Assembly (NCBI RefSeq): GCF_002999335.1
Contig: NW_020312425.1
Coordinates: forward strand, 1-64,000
Length of the DNA stretch: 64,000 nucleotides
Direction of reading: 5' to 3'
DNA from: Cyclospora cayetanensis
Lineage: Eukaryota; Apicomplexa; Conoidasida; Eucoccidiorida; Eimeriidae
Shown: positions 35,001 to 44,600 of the stretch, piece after piece
How positions within the stretch are numbered: the stretch's first letter is position 1
Layout: every line of letters starts with the position of its first letter
Made by a program: the position numbers and the translations under genes
Notes under the pieces: generated by a model
What the model was told of the DNA's origin: nothing
Seen by the model: only the letters and a program-made list of their open reading frames with translations
Databases searched by the model: none

Positions 35001-38000
35001 CAAGCACGGCTACGTGGTGCTGCTGTGTCCCTCCAGCAAGAGGGAATTTTACAAAAAGTTTATTTTCGAGCCTCTTCCCATCGAGTCGCAACTCGAGCAG
35101 CACCTCCAGGACCATGTGAACGCGGAAGTTGTCCTCAAGACTATCGAGAGTAAACAAGACGCGGTCGATTGGTTGACATGGTCGTTCCTCTACAGGAGAC
35201 TTTCTAAGGCAAGCTTTTGTCGTGTGCAATCCATGCATTTTCAGCGCGAGAACGCTGCAGCATACTTGCATGCACAATTGCTTCGGCATCGTTCTGCAGG
35301 GTCATGTAGAGGCGTGGTGGTTGTTGTTGACTTGCGTGAGAAAACAGCCACCCTTTCAGATCTAGTAGGCGCTCTCTGCCTTTCTGCTTCGTTATCGTGG
35401 CAATACCATATATGGAGTTTGAACTGAGATAAGGGTCTATAATATTGGTGGGGTATGCACTTTTCAATGGTATGCATGGTAGCTAGACCTAAATTCCTGG
35501 CCGTGGGAGTTGCTTCTTCGGCCCCCTCTGCACCAGCATATGCATATGGAATGCTCGTGACAAGAGGTGTCAGCGTTTTGCCGTGGACGGTCCTCTGCAG
35601 TCTCGGCATTGTCTCGCGTAGAAGCGGCGAGGGTTCCACACTATATGCATCTGCATGGAGAAGGACGGGTATAGAGGGAGCTGTCTGCCTCAGCGCGTCA
35701 GCTGTCTTTTCGGGCATTTCGAGTTGTGTGATGTCGTGTGCTTGCTTCGTCATTAACAACTTGGAATTCTTTGTGCCCCTTTCTCCCCACAGTGGAGGCC
35801 TAAGGCACCAGCGAGTTGAGAACTGCTCTCTTGGGTGGTGAATGCCTGCAGAACCCCAATTACTATGGCCTGCAAGGGACGTCTCACCAGCATCTTAGCG
35901 ACTATCTCTCCGAGTTAGTTGAGTCTACAGTCCACACCCTTGAGCAGGCGCAGTGCGTCGCGGAGAAGAACGAAGTGGACCTCGAGCCTCTGAATTTGGG
36001 GCTTATCTCAGCCTTCTACTGTGTGAAGGTTGCCACTATCGGTGAGGCTATATATATGTATACATGTGTGTGTGTCTGCCCGCGCGTGGAGTCGTGTTGG
36101 CGCTTGCCATTTCGTTTTTTGTTGAGATCCAGCATATCGTAACACAGCTAGGGCACAGGGAGTGCAGAATGGCGTCGGCCTAAAAGAGTTTCCACTTAGT
36201 TCTGTGCCCCTCTCAAAACGCACTCTGCCGCGCATCATCTGGACTATGGTCAAGCGTCCCACCGGTGTTTTGCTCAGAACTCTTTAATCGTTCTCTTGCT
36301 CCCACCTCCAAGCGTCGCGCCCTTCTAGAGATACTCTCGGCAGCAGCAGAATTTGGATCGCTGCCTCTGCGTCCTGGGGAAGAGACGGTCCTTAAAGGCA
36401 TAGCCCAGCGCATAGGTTTGAAGCTCCCCGCCAGCACGGACTTCGCCAAAGCCAGCACAAAGGCTCTGGTGCTGATCCATGTGAGTGCTCCGAATGCGCA
36501 TGACTGCATGTGTGTGTATGTATGTGCTGCTGGCGACTGTGTGTGCTGCTGCTGCGGGCTGGAAAGTTCCTTGCCCTCTTCAAAGCAGTCCAGGACCTCT
36601 AACGGAAGGAGGACGGAAGGGAGCTGCACGTTGCTTTTGCGCGGAACAAGGCGTTTGTGTGTCTTGCAGGCGCACTGTCAGCGGGCAACCCTGCCAAGCG
36701 ACCTGGTGGCAGACCAGAAGCAGGTGCTAGAGCCTTGCGTGCGACTGCTGCACGCTTTAGTAGATGTCATTGCGAGCAACGGATGGCTTATACCAGCCCT
36801 AGCCGCGATGGAGGTATCGCAAGCCATCATCCAGGCCGTTCCGCATGCTGGATCAGGAGAGCAGAACAAACTGTTGGCGTCGCCGCTGAGACAGCTGCCT
36901 CACTTCTCTGCAGACCTCGTGAAGGCTGCGAACGGTCAGTACACCCCGAAGGGAGGGGGGGGTAGAGCAGCAGCATACCTCACTAAGCGCCCACACCTGC
37001 GGGATTGTTGCGTGGGCTGGCACTTTGCACACAGTGAGAGGTAACGCCGATTTGCACAAAAATTGAAGCAAGGTGAATAGCTGTCTTGGTGCTTCTGGCG
37101 CAGCAATGGATGTAAAGGACGTGTTCGACTTCATGAACATGGAAGACGCACAGCGAGAAAAACTCCTTGCGCCTCTAACCCAAGCCCAACTTCGCGTGCG
37201 TTACCCGAATGATTCAACATGCAAAGCACGTGCTTGCAATAGGGACAAACTCGTGCCTTACTTTTTATCGGTACTTGGGTGCATGCGCCTCCCCGCATGT
37301 AAGTGAAAGTGTTTCTGTGTGATATCCTCTCCTCAGGAAGTCGCCAAGGCCAGCAACAGGTACCCCGTGGTTTCCCTCGAGTTTTCGCTATCCAAGACGG
37401 AAAATCTTAATCCAGGAGAAGGTGTCCAGTGCACAGTGCAGTTGGAACGAGACTTAGCGGTGAGACATCCGAGCCTCATTTAGGGAACGCCGGATTCGCA
37501 CACCGCCGCCTTGTTATGCCCGCACAGCCCTTAGGCCATGGATGCCTATGTATTGTGCAGTTGCCCTCTGGTTTTCGAGGTGCTTCCTAGCAGCCTTTTT
37601 GAGCACTTTCATGCAACGCGCTACTACATTTGTCTATCCTTTCGTTGCTGGAACCCTCTCCATGAAACAACTTCGCGCAGAACGACCTCGTGTGTGATGG
37701 CCGGCAGTTGGGGTCACACCGCTTTAAAAGTGCGCTTATCAGTATATATTCCCGTTCAAGCATCATACGACGTCTATGTACATATATATATGTCTATGAC
37801 CTCTTTCTTGCAGGATGGTGATGTTGTCGGTCCTGTATACGCGCCCTTGTTCCCCAAGGAAAAGGAGGAGCAGTGGTGGCTGGTGATCGGGCAGTCGGCC
37901 CCAAATGGACTGAATGCCATCAAGAGGGTCTCTATTACGAAACAAAACACTACAGTAAAGCTCTCATTTGATGCGCCTGAGACACCAGGGAAACATCAGC

Positions 38001-38074
38001 TCGTCCTGTTCCTGATGTGCGACAGCTACATAGGCGCAGACCAAGAGCATAAGTTCGACATTCGCGTGCGGTAG
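24792..38074 (+). CDS. BRR2: BRR2, U5 snRNP RNA helicase
   Basis: BRR2 (human SNRNP200) unwinds U4/U6 snRNA during spliceosome activation. Twenty-one exons agree in phase and with the family: 24792-25055, 25383-25710, 26225-26832, 27149-27376, 27704-28525, 28875-29229, 29565-29798, 30085-30761, 31382-31693, 32067-32360, 32625-32879, 33197-33473, 33656-33946, 34225-34480, 34935-35208, 35852-36041, 36278-36480, 36670-36934, 37104-37195, 37337-37459, 37814-38074. The product is 2,202 residues, close to the human 2,136. Cassette 1 has APTGAGKT (about 541), DEIH (about 654), SAT and GRAGRPQYD. Cassette 2 is degenerate: PPTSGKE (about 1,391), VDDLH (about 1,495), ACANSL and GRATRPG. Each cassette ends in a Sec63-like region. 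An acidic stretch lies near residues 210-245. Introns 13 and 15 begin with GC. The start is the first ATG, within the family-like [11 protein letters not shown] context. Confidence 0.95.
28562..28637. repeat. (CA)n microsatellite in a BRR2 intron
   Basis: A nearly pure CA run followed by interrupted CATA/CACA units lies shortly after the donor at 28,526 in the fifth BRR2 intron. No open frame through it is meaningful. Confidence 0.9.
30868..31033. repeat. imperfect minisatellite in a BRR2 intron
   Basis: Tandem, variable copies of units such as ACATTCACACACATAA and ACATTCACATACATTC run for about 165 bases within the eighth BRR2 intron (30,762-31,381). The array is built from CACA and CATT motifs and likely grew by slippage from a CA repeat. 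Confidence 0.85.
31973..32018. repeat. (TG)n microsatellite in a BRR2 intron
   Basis: About 23 uninterrupted TG units lie roughly 50 bases upstream of the 3' splice site at 32,066, inside a longer TG/TA-rich stretch that starts near 31,860. It lies in the region where the branch point and polypyrimidine tract of this intron should be. Confidence 0.95.
34494..34560. repeat. TA-rich repeat in a BRR2 intron
   Basis: Alternating ATATAC/ATGCATAC units occur just after the donor at 34,481. Similar TA/TG-rich sequence precedes the acceptor near 34,816-34,920. Confidence 0.8.
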
Positions 38075-39078
38075 CTCAGGTGTGCGTTTAACCCAGGCAC
38101 AATGAGCTTGACCGTATTCAAACGTACATGACTGCGTCTTTGCATCTTGTCTGAAGCAAACGCCTGTCGCCTGGCAGGGACGTCGCATCGTTGCATGTAA
38201 GGGAAGGGTGTTTGTGCCTGAGGGTCCATGTGCTCCACCGCCACCCTCACTGGTACACGCACGACTAGTATCCTGATCATCAAATAGGCTCGGAGCATTC
38301 TAGGTCTCCTACAGAATACTAGAAACCCCATGAGCGCCTCTCGACCTAATGCGAGATCACACGATCAAAACCCTGTCTCATGTCCCTTCAGTTCCGTTGT
38401 TTGGCAGTATATTATGAGGCCCCTGCCGCGCCCTTACTGTGCTTTACTACGCCCATAATTTAGAACTTGGTAGCTGCTTTCAAGTGCGCCTTGCAATTGG
38501 CTTCCTTTGTTGGAACAGACTCGCCACCGCAAGCAGACACCTAAGGACGCACATGCAAGGCTTGAAACTGAAGCGCTTTGCGAAAGGTCCGTGCCCCTCT
38601 AGGGTCGCTCCCAATGAGCACCAAGAACGGCGCGCAAAGGCGCACCTTCCCTTATAAATAATTGAGCTGTTTGGAGCCTGCGGGCTTTTACTCTTGGGGA
38701 GCTTATTTACATGGACTTGGTCACTCTGAATACAACGCCTCAGCAGTACCACTACCTATTCGAGGGTAGTGCAGTCTTTAATAATCTCAAAAGCCTCATG
38801 CGGCTGCAGCCAACCAGAGCGACGCTCGTCCGCCTTTCACAGGGCTTCCACTGAAAGACATTCTACAAAAAAACAGGCCTCGCGCGGTGGGGTTGAGACG
38901 CTGGATTGCGCGCTGCCTGAGGCTGTTTGAAAGACGACACGCAAGTATATACCAACCGCCCTTGTAACTAAGGCGCAGAGATAAATGCATGCGTTTCTTC
39001 CCCGCCCCTCTAGGAAAGCAGCCTTGTTGTCGCAAATGCTGCTGTTACTGTTGCTGCACAGAGTCCTGCTGCGAAGTG
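38075..39078. other. intergenic between BRR2 and the POP5-like gene
   Basis: This is a convergent spacer between the BRR2 stop (38,074) and the end of the minus-strand POP5-like frame (39,079). It should contain both 3' untranslated regions. Only short open frames without motifs are seen. Confidence 0.5.
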
Positions 39079-39651
39079 TCAATTCAGCAGGCTGGCATTG
39101 GGCCTTCTGGGGCATAGCAGTGCGTGCAGCGAAGACGATGCCCTGACAAGCGTAAGAAAACAGGGCGATCTACTATGCTTGTTGCTACCGCCTGCATTAG
39201 GAACGTGAATTTCGCAGACATTAGCGGCAGCAAGGATGAGAGTAGGTGCAGACGCGGCGTCTGTTTTCAGTGTGGCAAGTGAGAGTCGCGCGTCGTAACC
39301 GAGGACTCTAAAAGGCAACAAAGCAGCACCCACTAGCCCTGCGTGCTGCAGCAAAGCAGCGGTGAGACTGCAAGTTACTGCTGCTGCATCCAGTTGTAAT
39401 GTTGTGTGCTGGTGTTGCCCTTCCTCCCGCTTCTGGTGCTGCTGCCCTTGCTGCTGCTTCTGCGGCGGATGCTGTTGAGGCAACAGGTGGACGTGAAGCA
39501 GCAGGTACACTGTCGAGAGGCTCCCTGTTATCCGGGGCAGTGAGCAACTCAAAGGCGGCTTGTCTGACCGGTCGCATACATTGGCTCTTCCTGCAGCTGC
39601 TGCAATGGTGGAATGGGGCGCTAAAGCCTCCTCAGCAGTAGGCAGCTCCAT
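39079..39651 (-). CDS. POP5-like RNase P/MRP protein subunit (probable)
   Basis: POP5 is a core protein of RNase P and RNase MRP, which process tRNA and rRNA precursors in the nucleus. This single 190-residue frame starts at an ATG. After an N-terminal extension of about 45 residues, a TVYLLLHV stretch corresponds to the RYLL strand at the start of POP5. A Gln/His-rich insertion (about 60-85) follows, where POP5 has a short loop. Then comes the helix-Gly-strand core: LTAALLQHAGLVGAA like the TIARVHGTFGAA segment, RVLGYD like VRYLNAY, a strand with LATLK, LAAANVCEIHV like ALPFITYLE, and finally SPCFLTLVRASSSL like YPCFFNTLHVGGTI. The pattern fits in order and length, but identity is low, so this is family recognition by eye. 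A downstream exon or different start remains possible. Confidence 0.55.
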   Translation of the reverse strand: MELPTAEEALAPHSTIAAAAGRANVCDRSDKPPLSCSLPRITGSLSTVYLLLHVHLLPQQHPPQKQQQGQQHQKREEGQHQHTTLQLDAAAVTCSLTAALLQHAGLVGAALLPFRVLGYDARLSLATLKTDAASAPTLILAAANVCEIHVPNAGGSNKHSRSPCFLTLVRASSSLHALLCPRRPNASLLN

Positions 39652-40217
39652 CGCTATGAAATGAAGATGGTCTTCTTTGCCAAAAGCTAATCCCCAAATC
39701 AGATCTTTTCACAACATTCCTAAGAAAAACCCACTATGCCTCTGCTGTTTTCATCGAAGCCACCAGTGCCGCTGGTGCTGCCAGTCCCATTCTAGATGAA
39801 CTTGCTGCGTGTACTGCTAAGCTTGCGTCAGCTGTAGCATCTGAGGCTCCACTCAACTAATACATTTCACTAGTGGCTGTTCCTGGTGCTGCTGCAACAG
39901 GCGAAGCCGGAGGACCTGGTCCTCTCCTTGTTGACACTTGATCCTGCCGTTGCCCTCACGTCCTACCAAAAGAAACAAAGGAAACACGTATTTCAGGTGT
40001 TGAGCAACAATATATTGGGTTCTCAGCTTCAAAACTATTGCCGTAGAAGGCAGCCCCATGGGGTGCTCGTGGGGACCAACGTCGAGCTCCTAGGGCCCCC
40101 CATGCTAGGGTTTCAGAGAGGCCCATTACCAGGTGTTGTCTATTGACAACCGGGATGGTACTATTTCTTAGAATTAGCCTAAAGTGTAATATATGATCTT
40201 GCATCGTTACTCAGGGA
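39652..40217. promoter_or_regulatory. shared upstream region of the two RNase P-type genes
   Basis: These 566 bases separate the divergent starts at 39,651 (minus) and 40,218 (plus), so both promoters must lie here unless upstream exons exist. No core motif can be named. Open frames at 39,853-40,146 on either strand carry no recognisable domain. Confidence 0.35.
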
Positions 40218-41159
40218 ATGTACGCGTTGCTGATCCCGCCGGGTGGCCTTGCGCTCAACGATTGTTCCCCATCAGGGAAACCCTCCACAACGGTATCGGC
40301 AGCAGCAGGTACCACGGATGCCACTTCTTTGGGATTCCACACAGTGGCAGAAAAGGCACGTGGAGCCGCTGCCAATTCAGGTTCAGAAGTACCTGCTGCA
40401 ACATCAGCCCCTGCCGCACTAGGGAAAGGAGAAGCAGTTCCAGCTGGAGCTTCCCCAGCACAAAGACGGCTCAACTTTTTATTGCAGGCGTCTGTACATC
40501 TCACTACAAAGTGTCCTTCGCTTTCGCGCGTTCTCCAGCAGCAGCTTTGGGAAGTATCACGGCGGCACGTGCTGCGGCTGCATGCATCTGTCAAGCACAG
40601 CTGTTGCAACAGCTGCTTCTCACTGCTGCTACCGCAGAATGCCAGCGTCAGAGAGTGTCTTCGGGGTCGCGGCTACAGAGAGGGGAGCCGCATCACTGCC
40701 GGTGATGCCAGCAACAGCGGCGATACTACGAGCGGAAATTCGAAAGCCAGCGACGACAACAATTGCTGCGGCTCTAAGGGATGCACTAACGCAGAGAACA
40801 TACAAAAATACGAAGTAAGGGCTGCAAAGAGACAGTCTCCAGAGGGCTCGACGTTCGATGCGGCAGACCCGAGCACACATTGCAGTAGCCGCAAGCATTG
40901 CGAGAGCGGTGTATGCAGCAGTGAGAAAGGCGATGCCTGTGGTAGTGATTTGTCACCGCGCTCCTGCAACGTCGCTAGTTGCCGTAATTGCATTCAAAGG
41001 CCAAAACGCCGGAAGCAAAGACGCAGTGGGCGGCGTCGCGTACCGGCGGAAAAAGTCTCACAGCAACAGCAGCATCAAGGTCGCCAGCGCCACAGTGAGC
41101 TGCAGCCCTTGATGGAAGTTCAGTGTAGAATATGCGGCTATATCTCTCGGCGTCCATGA
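40218..41159 (+). CDS. RPP21/RPR2-like RNase P subunit (probable)
   Basis: RPR2/RPP21 is a zinc-ribbon subunit of nuclear RNase P (SNM1 is its RNase MRP counterpart). This 313-residue frame has a low-complexity Ala/Ser-rich start (1-80). The family core follows: RRLNFLLQAS (about 83-92, matching RxNFLYQA), a helical stretch with SRVLQQQL and VLRLHASVKHS (matching the R(x)SVKR segment), then CNSC (C130-x2-C133) followed by a LLLP strand. A Ser/Asn/Cys-rich stretch of about 150 residues intervenes before the second CxxC at C303-C306 in QCRICGYISRRP at the C-terminus. The zinc ribbon is thus split by a long insertion compared with about 27 residues in human RPP21. The insertion contains no stop, but a retained intron cannot be ruled out. 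The ATG at 40,218 follows a possible splice acceptor (TTACTCAG). Confidence 0.65.
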   Translation: MYALLIPPGGLALNDCSPSGKPSTTVSAAAGTTDATSLGFHTVAEKARGAAANSGSEVPAATSAPAALGKGEAVPAGASPAQRRLNFLLQASVHLTTKCPSLSRVLQQQLWEVSRRHVLRLHASVKHSCCNSCFSLLLPQNASVRECLRGRGYREGSRITAGDASNSGDTTSGNSKASDDNNCCGSKGCTNAENIQKYEVRAAKRQSPEGSTFDAADPSTHCSSRKHCESGVCSSEKGDACGSDLSPRSCNVASCRNCIQRPKRRKQRRSGRRRVPAEKVSQQQQHQGRQRHSELQPLMEVQCRICGYISRRP

Positions 41160-41609
41160 AATTTGCACTCTGCCAACGCATTGTCCGTTTGTTATATTTT
41201 GCAGACGAACGGACATGTATAGAGTGTCTAACAAATGCTCGTAACGAGGAGAATTACTAGAGTGTACACACAACTAGACACTGGTTATTTTAAGGCTCTA
41301 TACTCTCATAGATGGTGTTTCTGCAAGAGCTGCAATTCGGGTGCACCCGTAGGTGGACTGCGGAGTGAGTATTAGCGTATGTACTACATATAGCATCAGC
41401 CGAGTTAGGTTTTTCATCGTTGGGGCAGCTCTAGGAGACAGTAATGGAATCCTCTCTTCCTCTGCTTCTGGCGAGAAAGTCGAAACGGCATCCTTGCTTT
41501 CTCACTCTCTCAATAGGCTGCACGCTTTCCCTCCGTGCTACGGTGTGGAAACAAGTGATGAGGACAGTCGCCACGCCTACGGCGCCGTGCGTGTGGACGT
41601 GCGTTTAAA
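41160..41609. other. intergenic between the RPP21-like gene and LepA
   Basis: This is a convergent 3' spacer. The plus-strand open frame at 41,353-41,613 has no ATG start and no domain. Nothing else was recognised. Confidence 0.5.
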
Positions 41610-44600
41610 TTAGTCTCTGAGCTTAAGGAGCCCCAAAAATGCTGAGGAGGGGATCTGCACATTTCCGATGGCCTTCATTCTTTTCTTCCCCTCCTTTTGC
41701 TTGTTAAGCAGCTTCAGCTTGCGTGTGACGTCTCCCCCGTAGCACTTAGCCGTCACATCTTTTCTTAGGGCTCGAATGCGCGACTTTGCCACCACTCGGC
41801 CATCCACTGCCCCTTGCACTGCTATTTCGAACTGCTGAGGCGGAATCAAGTCTGCGAGGCGTTCTGTAAAACGGGTGGCCTGAACGCACACATTCAATGC
41901 CCATGCGCTCGAATATCTGTACCCACTGCAACAAACACAGCTCTGTGGCCCGCGTGCAGCTGCAGGTGCCTGCGCTTGCGCAGTCCGGGCTGCTCGAGCG
42001 AAAAAGCCAACGTGTTGCCAATCTGGAGGAGACTGCTGTCTGTACATGCGTCTCGGCGAGTTAAAAAGCCTATAAGCGGATTTGCTTCCCCTACTTCTTG
42101 GCCATGTAACAGATATCCCTCTCCTCGAAGCGTAGCTCACGAGAGCCCCCTTTGTGTTTGATGCTTAGGGCCAAAGGATAAAGTGGGGGAGGCGCACCAG
42201 TGTTCTGGCTTGAGATTGGTGAGCGATTAGTCCCAACGCATCAACAGGCTGTCCATTCACGAGGAAAGAAACAACCGAAACGCGCGCCGGTTCGTAGCCT
42301 GCGCAACCATTCAAGCTCTTGACAAGCAGCGCTTGTGAGGTCCCTCTCAGTTGAGTGCTTGCACACTTTCAGTGCGCAGAATCTCAAAAGCCACACCAAT
42401 GCATGCCGTAAATCCAATACCGCCAAGAAATTATCCACGCACAAGGATGCAAAGCGCAGAGATGCTGGTGGCTATACATTCACCCCAAATACACTCCCGT
42501 GCCGTGCAGTATCCGTTGTTATGTGGCCAGCGATATGCATTTCCTAGCGAACAATACCTCTGCTGAAGCAACAGCAAGAGAGCAGGGCTTTGAAGGTGCT
42601 TGCCTGCGTCCTCCACATCATAGGTACCCGTCCCGCTGGTGGCACTCTGAAGTTTGTCTGAAAAGTCGACGAGAATTTCGGCGAGGGGTACTCTGTAAAC
42701 TAAACGGATGGTGGCAGATCTCGTGTCCTGCTGTCCTTTGGGTTGCTGTTGGACGTGATACTCGAGCCGTTCGCCACGGCGAGCGAACACTAGCCGATCA
42801 ACAGCTGCCATTGACACCATCGGCGTCACTACCGTCACACGCGCCTGGGGAACCCAAACAACGCATACTTAACCCGAGGAAATAAGTGCACAGGCCTATA
42901 TATATATGTACATATGGGCAGCCAGCTTTCCGTGGACGGCCAGACACAGAAGAGCCCCAAGCCAAGTTCCTACAGCTGTTGAGACGAGCAGCCTGACGAT
43001 ATGCTTTCGGGATTAAGGCGGTGCTCCGTCCGTTATTGAGTGAGACATATCAAGGCACAGAGAGGACACTACGTATCGAAGCGTTATTCGCCAAGCAATA
43101 CAGACGTAGGCTTAAGGACGACGGTGGTATCCGAGGGAGGGAGGCATTTTGGAGGCCTCGTGAAGCAAATGAGATGAATGGGTATGGCCAGCACAGAGCA
43201 AGCAGCAAGCTGAAAGGGATAGAAGCGGCTTCAAACAGGATCTGACGAGGAGATCACTCCCTTCGATAACACACCAAGGGCTCAAGGACGTCATGCCGCC
43301 CCTTCGGCAGCTGAGATGGATTCTCAATGGGCAAGCGACTCCCGTCAGGAGACTCCAGCAAGAAAGTGACACTGGGAGAGGCAAGGACCGTCCGTTGCCC
43401 GAATTCTGCTTCAAGTCTGTAATACCCCACGCGCATGCAAATTCAAGACCCAGAGGCTCAAAAAGCACACTCTAATGATGATGGTTCTTATGAGCATTTC
43501 CGCTGCCCGATCTGCGTTGCACGTTGGCCAACACCTCCCCACCCTTGCCCCCACCCCGCAAAACGTCCTCGTTAGTATGGTCCTCAAGGATGTCTATGGC
43601 TCACCGCTGGTGGACAACCTCCATGTGCAGGGCTCCTAAGAAGCCACAGCGGAATCCATGACCAAGAGCCTGAGAAATTGATGGCTTCATCTCCACTGCC
43701 GCGTCAGTCAACACGAGCCTCTGCAGTGCCACCTTCAGTTTTTCGTATCCGCTGGGGTCTTCTGGATAGACGCCTGAGCACATGCAGCCAATTTCCTTAC
43801 TCTCAAGCCACTTTGGCAAAGGCATAGACAAGCCTACTCAAGGGTGCGTGTTGGGAGCCGCGAGCAAACAGGGGCAGCGGAGAGAGGCTGTCATGCATGC
43901 CACACTCTCGCCGAAAGCTATGCACGCAGCACTGACGCCGTGAAACAGAGCAGCAAACATCTGAAGCAGTAGCTCGAAGGCGCATACCCGCATACACGAG
44001 ACGCTTCGGGGGTTCAAACCCCGGCAGAGGCTCAGTGCGGGCCTGAGAGAGGCATAGGGTGTCTCCCACGTGGATATCTGCAGCCTTTTTGAGGTTGCTG
44101 CAGATATACCCAACCTGCAGAAATACGCCCAAGGCCAGTAGCAGTGAGCTCGCTAGTTCGTATCCTGGTTGTCGTGTCTTGCCTATTACATAGGACAACC
44201 CCCGTGGCGCCCTTACCTGGCCTGCCACAAGCCGATCCGTCTTGTGTCTTTCGGGAAGCATAAGCCCGACTTCTCGTATTTGCATCTGAAACTGAGACCT
44301 GATGGCCGTTACAGCGTCTCCAGCCTTTATCATTCCATCCTGAAGAGCGAAGAAGCATAGCAACACAAGGGTGTGCACGGCCGTGTATTTCAAGGGGTTG
44401 CCAAACTCCAACCCCTCGGCTCTGTCAGAGCCTCCACTAACCGCTACACAAGCAGTCCCGGCACGGCCACCAAAAGGCTTGAAATGCGCAGGGGTAATAT
44501 CAGAGGCTCCAGGCCTCAGCAAAACTCGCAGTGCTCACGCGGACGACTGCCACCAACACTACACCCTTGGATGGGTCGTAGAAACTGTCGAACACAAGGG

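Noticed and set aside
43980..44015. GGGGTTCAAACCCC resembling a tRNA T-arm
   Set aside because: It lies inside a LepA exon coding for the conserved [10 protein letters not shown] segment and no tRNA fold can be drawn around it.
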